Notes: generated from the sequence alone by a model not told the origin. A stretch of DNA of 64,000 nucleotides from an uncultured Pontibacter sp. (GCF_947495565.1 NZ_CANLZM010000001.1:310001-374000); one strand, 5' to 3'; counted from the stretch's first letter, positions 1-9,587 are shown. A program made the numbers and translations.

Positions 1-292
1 TAACAGTAAGTATGCTGACTTTCTTTACGCCGGCTTTTCCAAAGTATTCATTTATGATATCAGTGGTGATAAACACAATGGGCCAGATGATGACACCGGC
101 AGTCAGGTTAAAGTCCAGTAGCTCGCCGGCGATCGGAATTTGCGCGCCTGGCAAACCAAAGAGCGCCTCCCCGGAAAAAATCTTAACACCGATAAGCTCA
201 GCCAATAAGGCATTGGAAATAAAGATACCGCTGAGCACCAAGAAAAGATTTGTGCGCTTGCGTTGCTGTGTAGCCGTGACTATACTTTCCAT
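1..292 (-). CDS. yhhQ: Queuosine precursor transporter, YhhQ/DUF165 family (3' part cut off by window edge)
   Basis: Reading the minus strand from the ATG at 292 gives 97 codons without a stop before the window ends. The protein starts MESIVTATQQRKR, then has a hydrophobic segment with ISNALLAELIGVKIFS, then DFNLTAGVIIWPIVFITTDIINEYFG. The NLTAGV and TDIINEYFGK blocks are what I know from Bacteroidota members of the VUT/YhhQ family, integral membrane carriers that import queuosine precursors for tRNA wobble modification. Family members usually run to about 220 residues, so more than half is missing. It lies 62 bases downstream of RNase Z on the same strand and may be co-transcribed. Substrate specificity is inferred from the family name only. 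Confidence 0.82.
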   Translation of the reverse strand, partial: MESIVTATQQRKRTNLFLVLSGIFISNALLAELIGVKIFSGEALFGLPGAQIPIAGELLDFNLTAGVIIWPIVFITTDIINEYFGKAGVKKVSILTV

Positions 293-354
293 AGTTCTGG
301 GTTTATACTTTGGCAGTGCCAGTGTGGCGGAAATCTAATAAAGAAAGGTTATAC

Positions 355-1275
355 TTACTGGTCGCAGACGCTAAAAATACTGCCTTCCGTAGCCAGGTCC
401 GTAGCCGCAAAAACCTCCTGCGCTTCCTGCAGTAAAGGTGTCAGGTCTTTGTAGCGTACCGAAAAGTGGCCGATGAGCAGGTGCCGCACTTCAGCGGCTG
501 TGGCTATCTCTGCCGCCTGCCGGGCTGTGCTGTGGTAAGTATAACTGGCACGGTCGCGCAGCTCGTCAGTAAAAGTAGCTTCGTGGTACAGCAGGTCTAC
601 GTGGCGGAGGTAAGGGAGCAGCGATGGCTTGTAGCGGCTGTCGGAGCAGTAGGCGTAGCTGCGGCTGCGCTTGGGCTCCAGGGTTACCTCGCTGTTGCGC
701 ACCAGTATGTTCCCTGCTTCGTCTTTAATGTCTTCGCCCCACTTCAGGCGCACCAGCTGCGGAGGCCGCAGAAAATCAGGTAGTTTATCTTTAATGAGAG
801 GACGCGGCTTCTGCTTTTCACGGAACAAAAAACCGCAGCAGGGCACGCGGTGCTCCATGGGTATGGTGTGCACGGTTATGCTTTTATCCTCGAAAATCTT
901 TCTGTAGCAGGTAGTATCCAGCTCATGAAACACAAGCTTGAAGTTGAGGTTGGTGCCAGAGTACTTAAACTGCAGACTAAGGATTTCGGAGAGGCCGGGA
1001 GGGCCGAAGAGGTGCAGCGGCGATTGGCGGCCCTGCAGGTGCATGGTGGAGATGAGCCCTGCCAGACCGAAGTAATGGTCGCCGTGCAGGTGGCTGATGT
1101 AAATATTGCAAATGCGCTGATGCTTTATCTTGTAAAGCATCAGCTGCATTTGCGTACCTTCTCCGCAATCAATCAGGTGGGGCTGATTGCCAAGTGTAAG
1201 AACCTGGGCGGTATGGTGCCTATTTGCCGAGGGAGTGGCCGACGAACTACCAAGAATTCTGAGTTCGAAATCCAC
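355..1275 (-). CDS. rnz: Ribonuclease Z (tRNA 3' endonuclease)
   Basis: A 306-residue metallo-beta-lactamase-fold protein of normal length for bacterial RNase Z. The N-terminus has the LGSSSATP block, and the zinc motif SHLHGDHYFG puts His62, His64, Asp66 and His67 in place. GLISTMHLQGR and a late HLLIGHFSVRY, with another metal-binding His, also fit. The enzyme cleaves tRNA precursors just after the discriminator base, making the 3' end for CCA addition, and acts as a cytoplasmic dimer. The gene starts 13 bases after the stop of the STAS gene upstream, which suggests one transcript, and is followed by the queuosine-precursor transporter, so two tRNA-related functions sit side by side. Confidence 0.95.
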   Translation of the reverse strand: MDFELRILGSSSATPSANRHHTAQVLTLGNQPHLIDCGEGTQMQLMLYKIKHQRICNIYISHLHGDHYFGLAGLISTMHLQGRQSPLHLFGPPGLSEILSLQFKYSGTNLNFKLVFHELDTTCYRKIFEDKSITVHTIPMEHRVPCCGFLFREKQKPRPLIKDKLPDFLRPPQLVRLKWGEDIKDEAGNILVRNSEVTLEPKRSRSYAYCSDSRYKPSLLPYLRHVDLLYHEATFTDELRDRASYTYHSTARQAAEIATAAEVRHLLIGHFSVRYKDLTPLLQEAQEVFAATDLATEGSIFSVCDQ

Positions 1276-1288
1276 AACGGCTTTTTAC

Positions 1289-1666
1289 TTAGTCTTCCTT
1301 ATTAGTCAGATCCTGCTCAATCTCGTGCAGAAAAACACGATCAATCGCCTCTTCCACAGTTGGCAGGATGTTTAGCACAGACTCCAGCTTAGAGATTGAG
1401 ATCAGCTTCATTACGTGGTCTTGCAAACCGGTCAGAATCAGCAAGCCGCTAGATGAGTTGCATAGGCGGTTAGCGATCAGTATGGAGCTAAGGCCGGACG
1501 AATCTGTATATTTAACTTCGCTCAGGTCTAGAATCAGGTTGTTGATCCCTTCTGCATTCAATTTCACGAACTCAGACTTCAGGTCTGGCGCGATCGAAGT
1601 ATCCAACTTCTTCTCATCTATCGTGATAATCGTGTAGTTTTCTTTCTTATCTATCGTGTACTTCAT
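1289..1666 (-). CDS. STAS-domain protein, anti-sigma-factor-antagonist-like
   Basis: A 125-residue single-domain protein. The sequence ILDLSEVKYTDSSGLSSIL is the signature of the STAS fold; the serine pair in DSSGL is the position phosphorylated in SpoIIAA/RsbV proteins. I use the ATG at 1666 (MKYTIDKK); an in-frame TTG two codons earlier is less likely. No cognate RsbW-type kinase or SpoIIE phosphatase is nearby, so partner switching is only an analogy. It is the first gene of a probable unit with rnz, 13 bases downstream. Homologues of this short type are common in Bacteroidota, but I know of no assigned function. Confidence 0.85.
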   Translation of the reverse strand: MKYTIDKKENYTIITIDEKKLDTSIAPDLKSEFVKLNAEGINNLILDLSEVKYTDSSGLSSILIANRLCNSSSGLLILTGLQDHVMKLISISKLESVLNILPTVEEAIDRVFLHEIEQDLTNKED

Positions 1667-1720
1667 AGTCAACCAGTAAAGGATTTAAATGCGAATGTAC
1701 CAAAATCTACTTTAACAAAC

Positions 1721-2668
1721 TTAATTTTTGGTAGTAAAAATATTGTCATTAATGTGTTGCTCAATGCGTTTGAACACTGAGTTGTAATCTTCTTTCAGGA
1801 ATTTTTCGCCTGTAAATACTTCATAGAGCTCTATATAGCGCTCAGAGATGCCGCCTACAACCGCATCTGTCATTTCAGGAATCTGCTGCCCGTCTTTGCC
1901 CTGAAAACCGTTTTCGATAAGCCACTGGCGAACAAACTCCTTTGAGAGCTGACGCTGCGGCTCGCCGTTTTGCTGGCGCTCTGCGTAGCCTTCGCTGTAA
2001 AAGTATCGCGACGAATCTGGTGTATGTATCTCATCAATAAGGTACACCTCTCCGTTATACTTGCCAAATTCATACTTGGTATCCACTAAAATCAGGCCGC
2101 GCTGCAGTGCCAGTTCGGTACCGCGCGCAAACAAGGCGCGGGTATAACGCTCCAGCACCAGGTAATCTTGTTCAGACACGATGCCATTTGCCAGAATTTC
2201 CTCTCTCGAGATATCCTCATCGTGGCCCTGATCGGCTTTGGTAGTAGGAGTGATGATCGGCTCTGGCAGCTTATCGTTTTCGCGGAGGCCTTCGGGCAGT
2301 TGCACACCGCATACAGTGCGTTTGCCTGCTTTGTACTCGCGCCAGGCATGGCCCGCCAGGTAACCACGAATCACCATTTCAACCCTAAAAGGCTCGCAGC
2401 AGTAACCAATTGTAACATTTGAGTCTGGTGTGCTTAGCACCCAATTCGGAACTATATCAGAGGTGGCTTCTAGATTGAGGCTGGCAATCTGGTTCAGCAC
2501 CTGGCCCTTATAAGGTATAGCCCGCGGCAGCACTACATCGAACGCAGAAATACGGTCGGTGGCTACTACTGCCAGCTTATCCCCGAAATAATAAACATCG
2601 CGTACTTTGCCCTTGTAAAAGCCGGTTTGGCCGGCAAAGGAGAAGTTAGTTTCTTTAATGGCCTCCAT
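1721..2668 (-). CDS. purC: Phosphoribosylaminoimidazole-succinocarboxamide synthase (SAICAR synthase)
   Basis: The enzyme joins CAIR and aspartate with ATP to form SAICAR in de novo purine synthesis. The N-terminus shows [27 protein letters not shown], the ATP-binding and SAICAR-synthase signature region, and later LVDTKYEFG and [12 protein letters not shown] match the second conserved region. I start at the ATG at 2668 ([11 protein letters not shown]), giving 315 residues; the longer frame would begin at a TTG at 2695. Length fits the roughly 300-residue long form found in Bacteroidota and yeast rather than the 237-residue E. coli form. No other pur genes are adjacent. Confidence 0.95.
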   Translation of the reverse strand: MEAIKETNFSFAGQTGFYKGKVRDVYYFGDKLAVVATDRISAFDVVLPRAIPYKGQVLNQIASLNLEATSDIVPNWVLSTPDSNVTIGYCCEPFRVEMVIRGYLAGHAWREYKAGKRTVCGVQLPEGLRENDKLPEPIITPTTKADQGHDEDISREEILANGIVSEQDYLVLERYTRALFARGTELALQRGLILVDTKYEFGKYNGEVYLIDEIHTPDSSRYFYSEGYAERQQNGEPQRQLSKEFVRQWLIENGFQGKDGQQIPEMTDAVVGGISERYIELYEVFTGEKFLKEDYNSVFKRIEQHINDNIFTTKN

Positions 2669-2843
2669 TAAGTTAGTGTCGTTATAGGCAAGCAAAGTTA
2701 ATTATATTTTACAGGGCAGGAAAAAAATCTAAAGGTTGATACTAAACTCAGACCAAAGGCTAAATATATAGGTAGCCAGAGATATTGAATTATACTTAGG
2801 GTATGGCTTTAAGTTTTATACTATAAACGCTATACTTTGCATA

Positions 2844-4334
2844 TTACCCTGAACTTTCGGAATGAAGCTGCTGCTGTTGCTGCTTTGTGTTATCAGGCCG
2901 GTAACTGATGATGTTCTGAACCATTCCGCCAAAGATGATAAAGTGAAAGGGAAGTACGGCATACCAGTACAAACGGCCCATTAAACCGTAAGGGCGGAAG
3001 GCGGCCAGCTGCTCCAGGTAATTGCCGTCTTTCTCCTCACAGATCCTGAACTGTAGCCACGCCTCGCCGGGCAGTTTCATTTCTGCATAAAGCAGTAAAC
3101 GTTTATGCATTTTATCAGCCACCAGCACGCGCCAGAAATCAATGGTGTCGCCGGCCATTACATCGTTCGGGCTACGCCTGCCGCGCCTAAGCCCAACACC
3201 GCCCACCATTTTATCCATCAATCCGCGTATGCGCCACAGAAAGTCTGTCTTGTACCAGCCACGCTCTCCGCCGATGCTCCAGATGTTGTCCAGTACTTCG
3301 TTGGGGGAGCGGTTAAACTTCAGACGCTGTTTATCGGTCAGCACCCCATGCTCTGGTATTTGTATAAAATCCATATAATTGAGGCGCATGGTGCCGCTTA
3401 CAAGTGCATCTTTCCAGCTGGATATTACTGAGTTTTGCTCAATTCTGGCATAGGCCAAACTTACAGCCTTCTCGTAGGGTAGGCAGTGGTGCGGAATAAC
3501 CTGGTTGATACGTTTGTCTTGTACCACAGCATCGTTACGCAGGCTATCTACCAGGCTTTGCGCTAAAGTATGGTTGGTGCTGGTTACAAAATACAGCCAG
3601 TAGGAGGAGATGCGCGGCGTAAGCACAGGCAAGGTAATGATGTAACGTTTCAGGTGACGCACTTCGGCCAGTTTAAGTAGCATCTGTTTATAGGTCAGCA
3701 CATCGGGGCCGCCAATTTCAAAGCGTTTGCCGTAGACGTCTTCGCGTCCTAACACCTCCGTCAGGTAAAAAAGCACGTCGCGGATGGCGATGGGCTGGCA
3801 ACGGGAGTTCAGCCATTTGGGCGTTACCATAACCGGCAGTTTTTCTACCAGGTCGCGGATAATCTCAAAAGAGGCGCTGCCGGAGCCGATGATAATGGCA
3901 GCCCGGAGCACGGTGAGTTGCGCCTTTGCCGTCTGCAGCACATCTTCAACGTGCCGGCGGGAAGACAGGTGCTTTGACAGGTTTTCAGCATTGGATATGC
4001 CGCTCAGGTAAACTACTTGTCTGGCAGTAGTGGTGTTCAGGTAATTTACAAAGTTTTCAGCAGCCACACTTTCAGACGCGGAGAAATCATCACGGCTAGA
4101 GCCCATGGAGTGTACCAGGTAGTATGCCGCATCAATATCGGTGGGAAGTTGCACAAGTCTGTCTGGGTGCAGCAAATCGCCGCTCACCACCTGCACTTTC
4201 TCTTTCAGGGTCCAAGGCAAATCGAAGCGGCGCGGGTCACGCACTACGCACACCACCTCATACCCCTGCTCCACCAGCAAAGGCAGCAGTCGCTTGCCAA
4301 TATATCCGTTAGCCCCAGTGAGCAGTATTTTCAT
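2844..4334 (-). CDS. SDR-family NAD(P)-binding protein with C-terminal DUF2867-like domain
   Basis: Starting at the ATG at 4334 puts the Rossmann motif at the N-terminus (MKILLTGANGYIGKRLLP), so I reject the 18-residue longer frame. The first 300 residues form an atypical short-chain dehydrogenase domain (YYLVHSMGSS, VVYLSGISN, ACIIG-like strand, GGPDVLTYKQML), close to YbjT-type NmrA-like proteins. The last 170 residues (WYKTDFLWRIRGLMDK, GDTIDFWRVL, MKLPGEAWLQF) match the DUF2867 half often fused to this SDR type in Bacteroidota. The substrate is unknown. The gene is divergent from a cytosine deaminase, and the 150 bases between them hold four copies of the TATACTT/AAGTATA heptamer. Confidence 0.85.
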   Translation of the reverse strand: MKILLTGANGYIGKRLLPLLVEQGYEVVCVVRDPRRFDLPWTLKEKVQVVSGDLLHPDRLVQLPTDIDAAYYLVHSMGSSRDDFSASESVAAENFVNYLNTTTARQVVYLSGISNAENLSKHLSSRRHVEDVLQTAKAQLTVLRAAIIIGSGSASFEIIRDLVEKLPVMVTPKWLNSRCQPIAIRDVLFYLTEVLGREDVYGKRFEIGGPDVLTYKQMLLKLAEVRHLKRYIITLPVLTPRISSYWLYFVTSTNHTLAQSLVDSLRNDAVVQDKRINQVIPHHCLPYEKAVSLAYARIEQNSVISSWKDALVSGTMRLNYMDFIQIPEHGVLTDKQRLKFNRSPNEVLDNIWSIGGERGWYKTDFLWRIRGLMDKMVGGVGLRRGRRSPNDVMAGDTIDFWRVLVADKMHKRLLLYAEMKLPGEAWLQFRICEEKDGNYLEQLAAFRPYGLMGRLYWYAVLPFHFIIFGGMVQNIISYRPDNTKQQQQQLHSESSG

Positions 4335-4484
4335 GGTTTTATACTTCGTGCAAATGCGCTTATACTTTCTGAACAGGTGGAAGGGCATTTAGTTACTTTA
4401 ATTTCTTTTCCTCAACAAGATTTATACTTTGTAACTTAGAGAAAATAGTTCTGTATAAAGCAGGAAGTATAAATTTAGATAACA

Positions 4485-4922
4485 ATGGACCAATATTTAC
4501 AGGCAGCTTTAGAGGAAGCGAAGAAAGGCTATGCAGAAGGCGGCATACCCATTGGATCGGTGTTGGTGCACCAGGGTAAGATTATCGGCCGCGGCCATAA
4601 CAAAAGGGTGCAGGAGGGAAGCGTGGTGCTTCACGGAGAAATGGATGCGCTAGAAAATGCCGGACGCCAACCTGCCTCTGTTTACCGCGAGTGTATACTT
4701 TATACTACCTTGTCGCCCTGCCCCATGTGCTCCGGCACCATTTTGCTGTACGGTATACCTAAAGTGGTAATCGGCGAGAACCGCACTTTTATGGGCGAGG
4801 AGGAGCTTCTCCGGTCACGTGGTGTGGAAGTAGAGGTAGCTGATAGCCCGGAATGCGTGCAGCTGATGCAAAAGTTTATCTCAGAAAAGCCTGAGCTCTG
4901 GAACGAGGATATCGGCGTTTGA
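4485..4922 (+). CDS. Cytosine/nucleoside deaminase, fungal cytosine-deaminase-like
   Basis: A 145-residue CDA-fold zinc deaminase. Zinc ligands and the proton shuttle are visible as His50 and Glu52 in HGEMD and Cys79 and Cys82 in SPCPMC. Beyond the general motif, the segments LENAGR, LYTTLSPCPMC, LLYGIPKVVIGEN and the C-terminal KPELWNEDIG resemble, from memory, yeast cytosine deaminase Fcy1 (LYTTLSPCDMC, MYGIPRCVVGEN, RPQDWFEDIG). That is closer than TadA or guanine deaminase would be. The expected reaction is cytosine to uracil plus ammonia in pyrimidine salvage. The start ATG at 4485 gives the standard length. Activity on cytosine rather than another base or nucleoside is inferred. Confidence 0.82.
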   Translation: MDQYLQAALEEAKKGYAEGGIPIGSVLVHQGKIIGRGHNKRVQEGSVVLHGEMDALENAGRQPASVYRECILYTTLSPCPMCSGTILLYGIPKVVIGENRTFMGEEELLRSRGVEVEVADSPECVQLMQKFISEKPELWNEDIGV

Positions 4923-4940
4923 TGTCGCCTGCTACTCCCC

Positions 4941-6407
4941 CTACAGATGCCCCAGCACCTGGTTCACCTGCTTCTGCCAAAGCTGTTTCTCCAGTATAAC
5001 GGGCGGTGCAGCGCGCTCCATGCAATCTAGGGCGGGGCAGCGCTCACAGGTTTCGTTCACTTTCCGGATTGTGATGGCTGGGTCTTCCAGGAAGTGGAGC
5101 TTGTTACGTAGGTTCTCGTTTAGCAGCAGGCCGATGCTTACCGTGCCGTGGCGGCTCTCGGAGGGCTGCGCCAGCGCCAGCACCAGGTACTCGTTTACAG
5201 AGTTGATATAAGAAGACCGCTGCACACCCACCAGTGACTTGTCGGGATTCTCCGGCTTCTCCAACTCCTGGAACAGCGTGAGCGAGATCCAGCGGCGGCA
5301 GTAGTGCTCGTTCAGGAAAGAGGCGTGCGGGTTGTGCAGCCCGGCCAGGTGCAGCTCTTTGCTAAGTATAAACTTGTCGTGTGCAGGCTTGTGGTGGAAG
5401 CGCAGAAAAAACAGCTGCTTGATGTTAAAAAACTTAGGCAGGAGCGAGGTAAGGCGGTGCAGCAGCGTTTCGGGCGAGGTGTCATACTTCTCCATGAGCT
5501 GCAACAGGCGCTGCGGCTGCCAGGTGTTGAGCTCAAAAAAACCTTGCATGTCCTGCACCAGCCTGTCTTGGTTCAGGAGTAGGGCACCCGCAAAGTATGA
5601 AGCTTTAAAATTATTGAGAACCTCCTCAAAAGAGCCCACCTTAACCCAGGTAGAAGTATAAGGCCGCTCCTGCAGCTGCAGAAACTGGAACCCCAGTTCT
5701 CGCGCCACGGCAAAAGCTTTCTGATGTTCCGTTAGGATGGGGTTGAGCAGCAGGCGCGGATTTTGGCCAGGTATGAACACCGACCGTAACGGGGCCAGCT
5801 CCGGGTGCGCCGAAAAACCATCAAAGCTGGTGCTGATGCCATACTGCTGCAGCAACAGGTCAGCCAGTTCTTCAAATGTTGATGTGGCCTCGGCATCTAA
5901 ATCAAACTGCTCGACAAACCGCTCTGCCTCCAGCTCGATTTCCTCAAAGTAGTTGTCATGGAGCTCCTGGTAAGAGCGGAGCGCCGAAAAATAAAACTGC
6001 TCCACCCGCAGGTCAAAGGCGCGGGAGATTTCCAAAAGTGTGTTCACGAAAGCACTCAGCTTTGCCGGTGCGGTGGCAAACAGATCCAGCACGCGGCTTA
6101 TGTCCAACCCGAAATGCTCCAACGGCAGCTCGGAAAGTATGTTAGACTGCAGCAGTTCGCCCACCGGCTGCAGGCGCTTGCTCAGCTGCAGCGACACTAG
6201 GTAATCATAGGTTACGCCCAGGGCATCGGCAATAATAGCCACTTTGCTCGGCTTTGGGTGCTTTTTGCCTTTCTCTATCTCATTAAGGTAAGATACGGAG
6301 ATGCCGGTTTTACCTGCCAGATCCGTTAGCGAAATGCCTTTGTCTGTTCGCAACTGTTTCACTTTCAGTCCGAAAATCATTCGGATAACGTCTTCCTGCA
6401 GTTTCAT
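4941..6407 (-). CDS. XRE-family regulator with DUF2083 C-terminus (RamB/ScfR-like), likely glyoxylate-shunt regulator
   Basis: A 488-residue regulator. Residues about 10-70 form a Cro/C1-type helix-turn-helix (LRTDKGISLTDLAGKTGISVSYLNEIEKG). The middle has the IrrE/ImmA-like region (FAVARELGFQFLQLQERPY) without an obvious HExxH. The C-terminus carries NETCERCPALDCMERAAPP, the Cys-rich signature of DUF2083 proteins such as Corynebacterium RamB and ScfR, which control acetate and short-chain fatty-acid metabolism. It is divergent from malate synthase and isocitrate lyase, exactly the targets of RamB, and the 163-base gap contains an inverted repeat. The ATG at 6407 is supported by the nearby HTH. 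Its sign of regulation and its effector are not visible. Confidence 0.85.
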   Translation of the reverse strand: MKLQEDVIRMIFGLKVKQLRTDKGISLTDLAGKTGISVSYLNEIEKGKKHPKPSKVAIIADALGVTYDYLVSLQLSKRLQPVGELLQSNILSELPLEHFGLDISRVLDLFATAPAKLSAFVNTLLEISRAFDLRVEQFYFSALRSYQELHDNYFEEIELEAERFVEQFDLDAEATSTFEELADLLLQQYGISTSFDGFSAHPELAPLRSVFIPGQNPRLLLNPILTEHQKAFAVARELGFQFLQLQERPYTSTWVKVGSFEEVLNNFKASYFAGALLLNQDRLVQDMQGFFELNTWQPQRLLQLMEKYDTSPETLLHRLTSLLPKFFNIKQLFFLRFHHKPAHDKFILSKELHLAGLHNPHASFLNEHYCRRWISLTLFQELEKPENPDKSLVGVQRSSYINSVNEYLVLALAQPSESRHGTVSIGLLLNENLRNKLHFLEDPAITIRKVNETCERCPALDCMERAAPPVILEKQLWQKQVNQVLGHL

Positions 6408-6484
6408 GGGCGGGTATAAATCACTATTAATACTTCAAGTAAGGGCTTTTTGCGATAATCTCATAAAAAACGTAAATAATTTAT

Positions 6485-6502
6485 TAGCGAAAATTCGCCA
6501 AA
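6485..6502. promoter_or_regulatory. Candidate operator: near-perfect inverted repeat in the aceBA/regulator divergent promoter
   Basis: The core gcgaaaattcgc (6487-6498) has five-base arms GCGAA/TTCGC around AA. Outer TT and AA pairs extend it to an 18-base palindrome with one mismatched pair. A half-site-like ttcgcg follows at 6512-6517. It lies just upstream of the -33 element proposed for aceB, a natural place for the divergently encoded XRE regulator to bind. The binding itself is inferred. Confidence 0.5.
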
Positions 6503-6508
6503 ATAAAA

Positions 6509-6539
6509 TTGTTCGCGTAAAAATGTAAAAGTACCTTTA
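6509..6539 (+). promoter_or_regulatory. Putative aceB promoter (-33 TTG, -7 TACCTTTA)
   Basis: TTG at 6509-6511 and TACCTTTA at 6532-6539 are separated by 20 bases, matching the Bacteroidota -33/-7 arrangement (TTG and TAnnTTTG) except for the last base of the -7 box. It is followed by a 5' leader of about 30 bases to the first ATG of the malate synthase gene, or about 65 bases to the second. Confidence 0.4.
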
Positions 6540-6570
6540 AATAAAAGTATAAAACATTAAACTCTGATTT

Positions 6571-8169
6571 ATGATTATCGAAAGCATTATTGAAGTTAAA
6601 GGCAACATGCAACCTGATTATGAGAGTATATTGACTCCGGAAGCACTGGAGTTTCTGGAGATGCTGCACCAGAAATTTGAGCCGCGCCGAAAAGAGCTGC
6701 TGCAGCTTCGGGCGGAGCGCCAGAAAGCCATTGATGCCGGGGAGCCGCTGAACTTCCTGCCGGAGACGGAGGAGATTAAAACAGGCAACTGGAAAGTAGG
6801 GGACATACCTACAGATCTGCAGCTGCGCCGCGTGGAAATTACCGGACCCGTGGACCGCAAAATGGTTATAAATGCGCTGAACTCTGGTGCCAACGTGTTT
6901 ATGGCTGATTTTGAGGATGCCAATTCCCCGACTTGGGAAAACGTGGTGCAGGGGCAGCTTAACCTCCGTGATGCCATTCGCCGGGAAATCGATTTTACAG
7001 TACAGAATGGCAAAACATATCGGCTGAACGATAAAGTGGCTGTACTGAAAGTGCGTCCGCGCGGCTGGCACCTGCCGGAGAAACATGTAACTATTGGAGG
7101 CGAGCAGATTTCCGGCGCTCTGTTCGATTTCGGTTTATACTTTTTCCATAACGCAAGGGAGCTGCTGCATCGCCGCACCGGTCCTTACTTCTACCTGCCC
7201 AAACTGGAGAGCCACCTGGAAGCCCGCCTTTGGAACGATGTATTTGTGGCGGCGCAGCAGGCGTTGGGTATTCCGGTTGGTAGCATTAAGGCAACTGTGC
7301 TCATAGAAACCATTCCCGCCGCTTTCGAAATGGACGAGATTCTGTATGAGCTGCGCGAGCATATTGTAGGCCTGAACGCTGGCCGCTGGGATTATATTTT
7401 CAGTGCCATCAAGAAATTCAGAAACCGACCCGAAGTGCTGTTCCCCGACCGCACGGATGTTACCATGCAAGTACCGTTTATGCAAGCCTATACTTCGCTG
7501 CTGGTAAAAACCTGCCACAACCGCGGCGCACATGCTATGGGCGGTATGGCCGCCTTCATCCCGAACCGCCACAACCCGAAGGTAAACGAAAACGCCTTTG
7601 CCAAGGTGAAAGCCGACAAGGCCTTTGAAGCAAAAAGCGGCTTTGACGGAACCTGGGTAGCGCACCCGGATTTAGTGGCGGTGGCCCGTGAGGAGTTTGA
7701 CAAGGTGCTGGGCGAGAAGCCGCACCAGAAGGAGGTGCTGCGCGAGGATGTGCAGGTAAAGGCTGAGGATCTGACGGACTTCCACATCCCCGGAGGTAAA
7801 ATAACAGAGGCTGGTCTTCGGCTCAACATCAACGTGGGTATTATGTATATCGGCAGCTGGCTATGCGGCACAGGCGCTGCAGCTATCCATAACCTGATGG
7901 AAGATGCCGCCACTGCCGAAATATCACGGGCGCAAGTATGGCAATGGCTGCACCACCCACACACCAAAACCGACGACGGCGCGGAAATAACTGAGGAGCG
8001 CGTGCTGCAGCTGATAAAAGAGGAAACAGAAAACATAAAAGAAGATGTAGGCCTGGTGATGTTCAAGAACTGCCATTATGAAAATGCCTCCCAACTCTTC
8101 TCAGAACTTGTGCTCACCACCTGCTTTGTCGATTTCCTGACGCTGCCTGCTTACAAGTACATCGACTAA
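6571..8169 (+). CDS. aceB: Malate synthase A
   Basis: A 532-residue enzyme, the size of E. coli AceB (533). It condenses glyoxylate and acetyl-CoA to malate in the glyoxylate shunt. Visible landmarks are [67 protein letters not shown] (the metal-binding Glu region), [12 protein letters not shown] and [13 protein letters not shown]. An internal ATG at 6607 (MQPDYESIL) is an equally reasonable start giving 520 residues. The isocitrate lyase gene follows after 42 bases on the same strand, so the two form an aceBA operon, probably controlled by the divergent RamB-like regulator. Confidence 0.96.
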   Translation: MIIESIIEVKGNMQPDYESILTPEALEFLEMLHQKFEPRRKELLQLRAERQKAIDAGEPLNFLPETEEIKTGNWKVGDIPTDLQLRRVEITGPVDRKMVINALNSGANVFMADFEDANSPTWENVVQGQLNLRDAIRREIDFTVQNGKTYRLNDKVAVLKVRPRGWHLPEKHVTIGGEQISGALFDFGLYFFHNARELLHRRTGPYFYLPKLESHLEARLWNDVFVAAQQALGIPVGSIKATVLIETIPAAFEMDEILYELREHIVGLNAGRWDYIFSAIKKFRNRPEVLFPDRTDVTMQVPFMQAYTSLLVKTCHNRGAHAMGGMAAFIPNRHNPKVNENAFAKVKADKAFEAKSGFDGTWVAHPDLVAVAREEFDKVLGEKPHQKEVLREDVQVKAEDLTDFHIPGGKITEAGLRLNINVGIMYIGSWLCGTGAAAIHNLMEDAATAEISRAQVWQWLHHPHTKTDDGAEITEERVLQLIKEETENIKEDVGLVMFKNCHYENASQLFSELVLTTCFVDFLTLPAYKYID

Positions 8170-8211
8170 TCATCTCCTTAACCAAAGTATAAAATCTCAA
8201 AAACCAAAGCC

Positions 8212-9492
8212 ATGACAAAGAAAGATAGAATCCAGAAAATTGAAAGAGATTGGATCGAGAACCCGCGCTGGGCAGGCATCCGTAGGCCCTATAGCGCCGA
8301 GGAGGTGGTAAAGCTGCAGGGCTCGGTGCAGATTGAGCATACCCTGGCCCGCAACGGTGCCGAAAAAATGTGGCGCTTGCTGCACTCCGAAAATTATGTG
8401 GCTGGCTTGGGGGCGCTTACCGGTAACCAGGCGGTGCAGGAGGTAGAGGCCGGCCTAAACGCCATTTACCTGAGCGGCTGGCAGGTGGCCGCTGATGCTA
8501 ACCTGGCAGGCCAGATGTATCCGGATCAAAGCCTGTACCCAGCCGATTCGGTGCCGAACGTAGTGAAGAAGATCAACAATGCCCTGCTGCGCGCCGACCA
8601 GATACAGAGCGTAAACGGGGAGGGAGAGAAGGATTACATGGTTCCAATTGTGGCGGATGCCGAGGCTGGCTTTGGCGGTAACCTAAATGCCTTTGAATTG
8701 ATGAAGATGATGATCGAAGCCGGGGCAGCCGGTGTGCATTTCGAGGATCAGCTGTCGTCGGCTAAGAAGTGCGGCCACCTGGGCGGCAAGGTGCTGGTGC
8801 CTACGCAGGAGGCCATCAACAAGCTGGTGGCTGCCCGGCTGGCTGCCGATGTGATGAGCGTGCCCACTATTGTAGTGGCACGAACTGACGCCGATGCCGC
8901 CAACCTGATAACCTCAGACATAGACCCGCGCGACCACGAGTTTATACTTGACCAGCCGCGCACTAGCGAGGGTTTCTACCACGTGCATTGCGGCATGGAG
9001 CAGGGGATAGCACGCGGCTTGGCCTACGCACCTTATGCCGACCTGATCTGGATGGAGACCTCCCACCCGGACCTGGAGCAGGCGCGCCAGTTTGCCGAGG
9101 CCATTCATAAAGAGTATCCCGGTAAACTGCTGGCCTATAACTGCTCTCCGTCTTTTAACTGGGCCGCCAAACTTAGCGTAGAGCAGATGGAGACTTTCCG
9201 GGAAGAACTGGCAGCTATGGGCTACAAGTTCCAGTTCATAACGCTGGCTGGGTTCCATGCGCTGAATACCAGTATGTTTGAGCTGGCTAAGGCTTACAAA
9301 GCGCGCGGTATGGCAGGCTACTCAGAGCTGCAGCAGCGGGAGTTTGCCCTGCAGCCGGATGGCTTTAAAGCCGTGAAACATCAGTCGTTTGTGGGCACCG
9401 GCTACTTTGATGCTGTACAGAACACTGTAACTTCCGGCGCTACCTCCACTGCCGCACTGGTGGGCTCTACCGAAGAAGAGCAGTTTCATTAG
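8212..9492 (+). CDS. aceA: Isocitrate lyase
   Basis: A 426-residue enzyme that splits isocitrate into glyoxylate and succinate. The catalytic signature [14 protein letters not shown] places the active-site Cys at residue 187. [34 protein letters not shown] and [12 protein letters not shown] are further family blocks. Length is as expected for the short bacterial form (E. coli 434). It lies 42 bases downstream of malate synthase and is closed by a strong hairpin terminator, so the operon ends here. With no isocitrate dehydrogenase kinase nearby, flux control is probably transcriptional. Confidence 0.97.
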   Translation: MTKKDRIQKIERDWIENPRWAGIRRPYSAEEVVKLQGSVQIEHTLARNGAEKMWRLLHSENYVAGLGALTGNQAVQEVEAGLNAIYLSGWQVAADANLAGQMYPDQSLYPADSVPNVVKKINNALLRADQIQSVNGEGEKDYMVPIVADAEAGFGGNLNAFELMKMMIEAGAAGVHFEDQLSSAKKCGHLGGKVLVPTQEAINKLVAARLAADVMSVPTIVVARTDADAANLITSDIDPRDHEFILDQPRTSEGFYHVHCGMEQGIARGLAYAPYADLIWMETSHPDLEQARQFAEAIHKEYPGKLLAYNCSPSFNWAAKLSVEQMETFREELAAMGYKFQFITLAGFHALNTSMFELAKAYKARGMAGYSELQQREFALQPDGFKAVKHQSFVGTGYFDAVQNTVTSGATSTAALVGSTEEEQFH

Positions 9493-9523
9493 GCTAAAAG
9501 GATAAACAGTTCGGGTGAAGAAA

Positions 9524-9561
9524 AAAGCGCCTGCCACAGGGTTTGCTATGGCAGGCGCTTT
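9524..9561 (+). terminator. Rho-independent terminator of aceBA
   Basis: Perfect 13-base stem aaagcgcctgcca / tggcaggcgcttt around a 12-base loop, starting 31 bases after the isocitrate lyase stop. The A/T-rich flanks (six A before, TTTACT after) allow it to serve the leftward CNNM-type gene as well, whose stop lies 27 bases further on. Confidence 0.85.
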
Positions 9562-9587
9562 ACTATTAAAGTCGTCTCGGCAAAAAA

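Noticed and set aside
12..338. 108-residue frame on the plus strand at the left edge
   Set aside because: It is antisense to the truncated queuosine-precursor transporter, whose minus-strand translation has clear family motifs.
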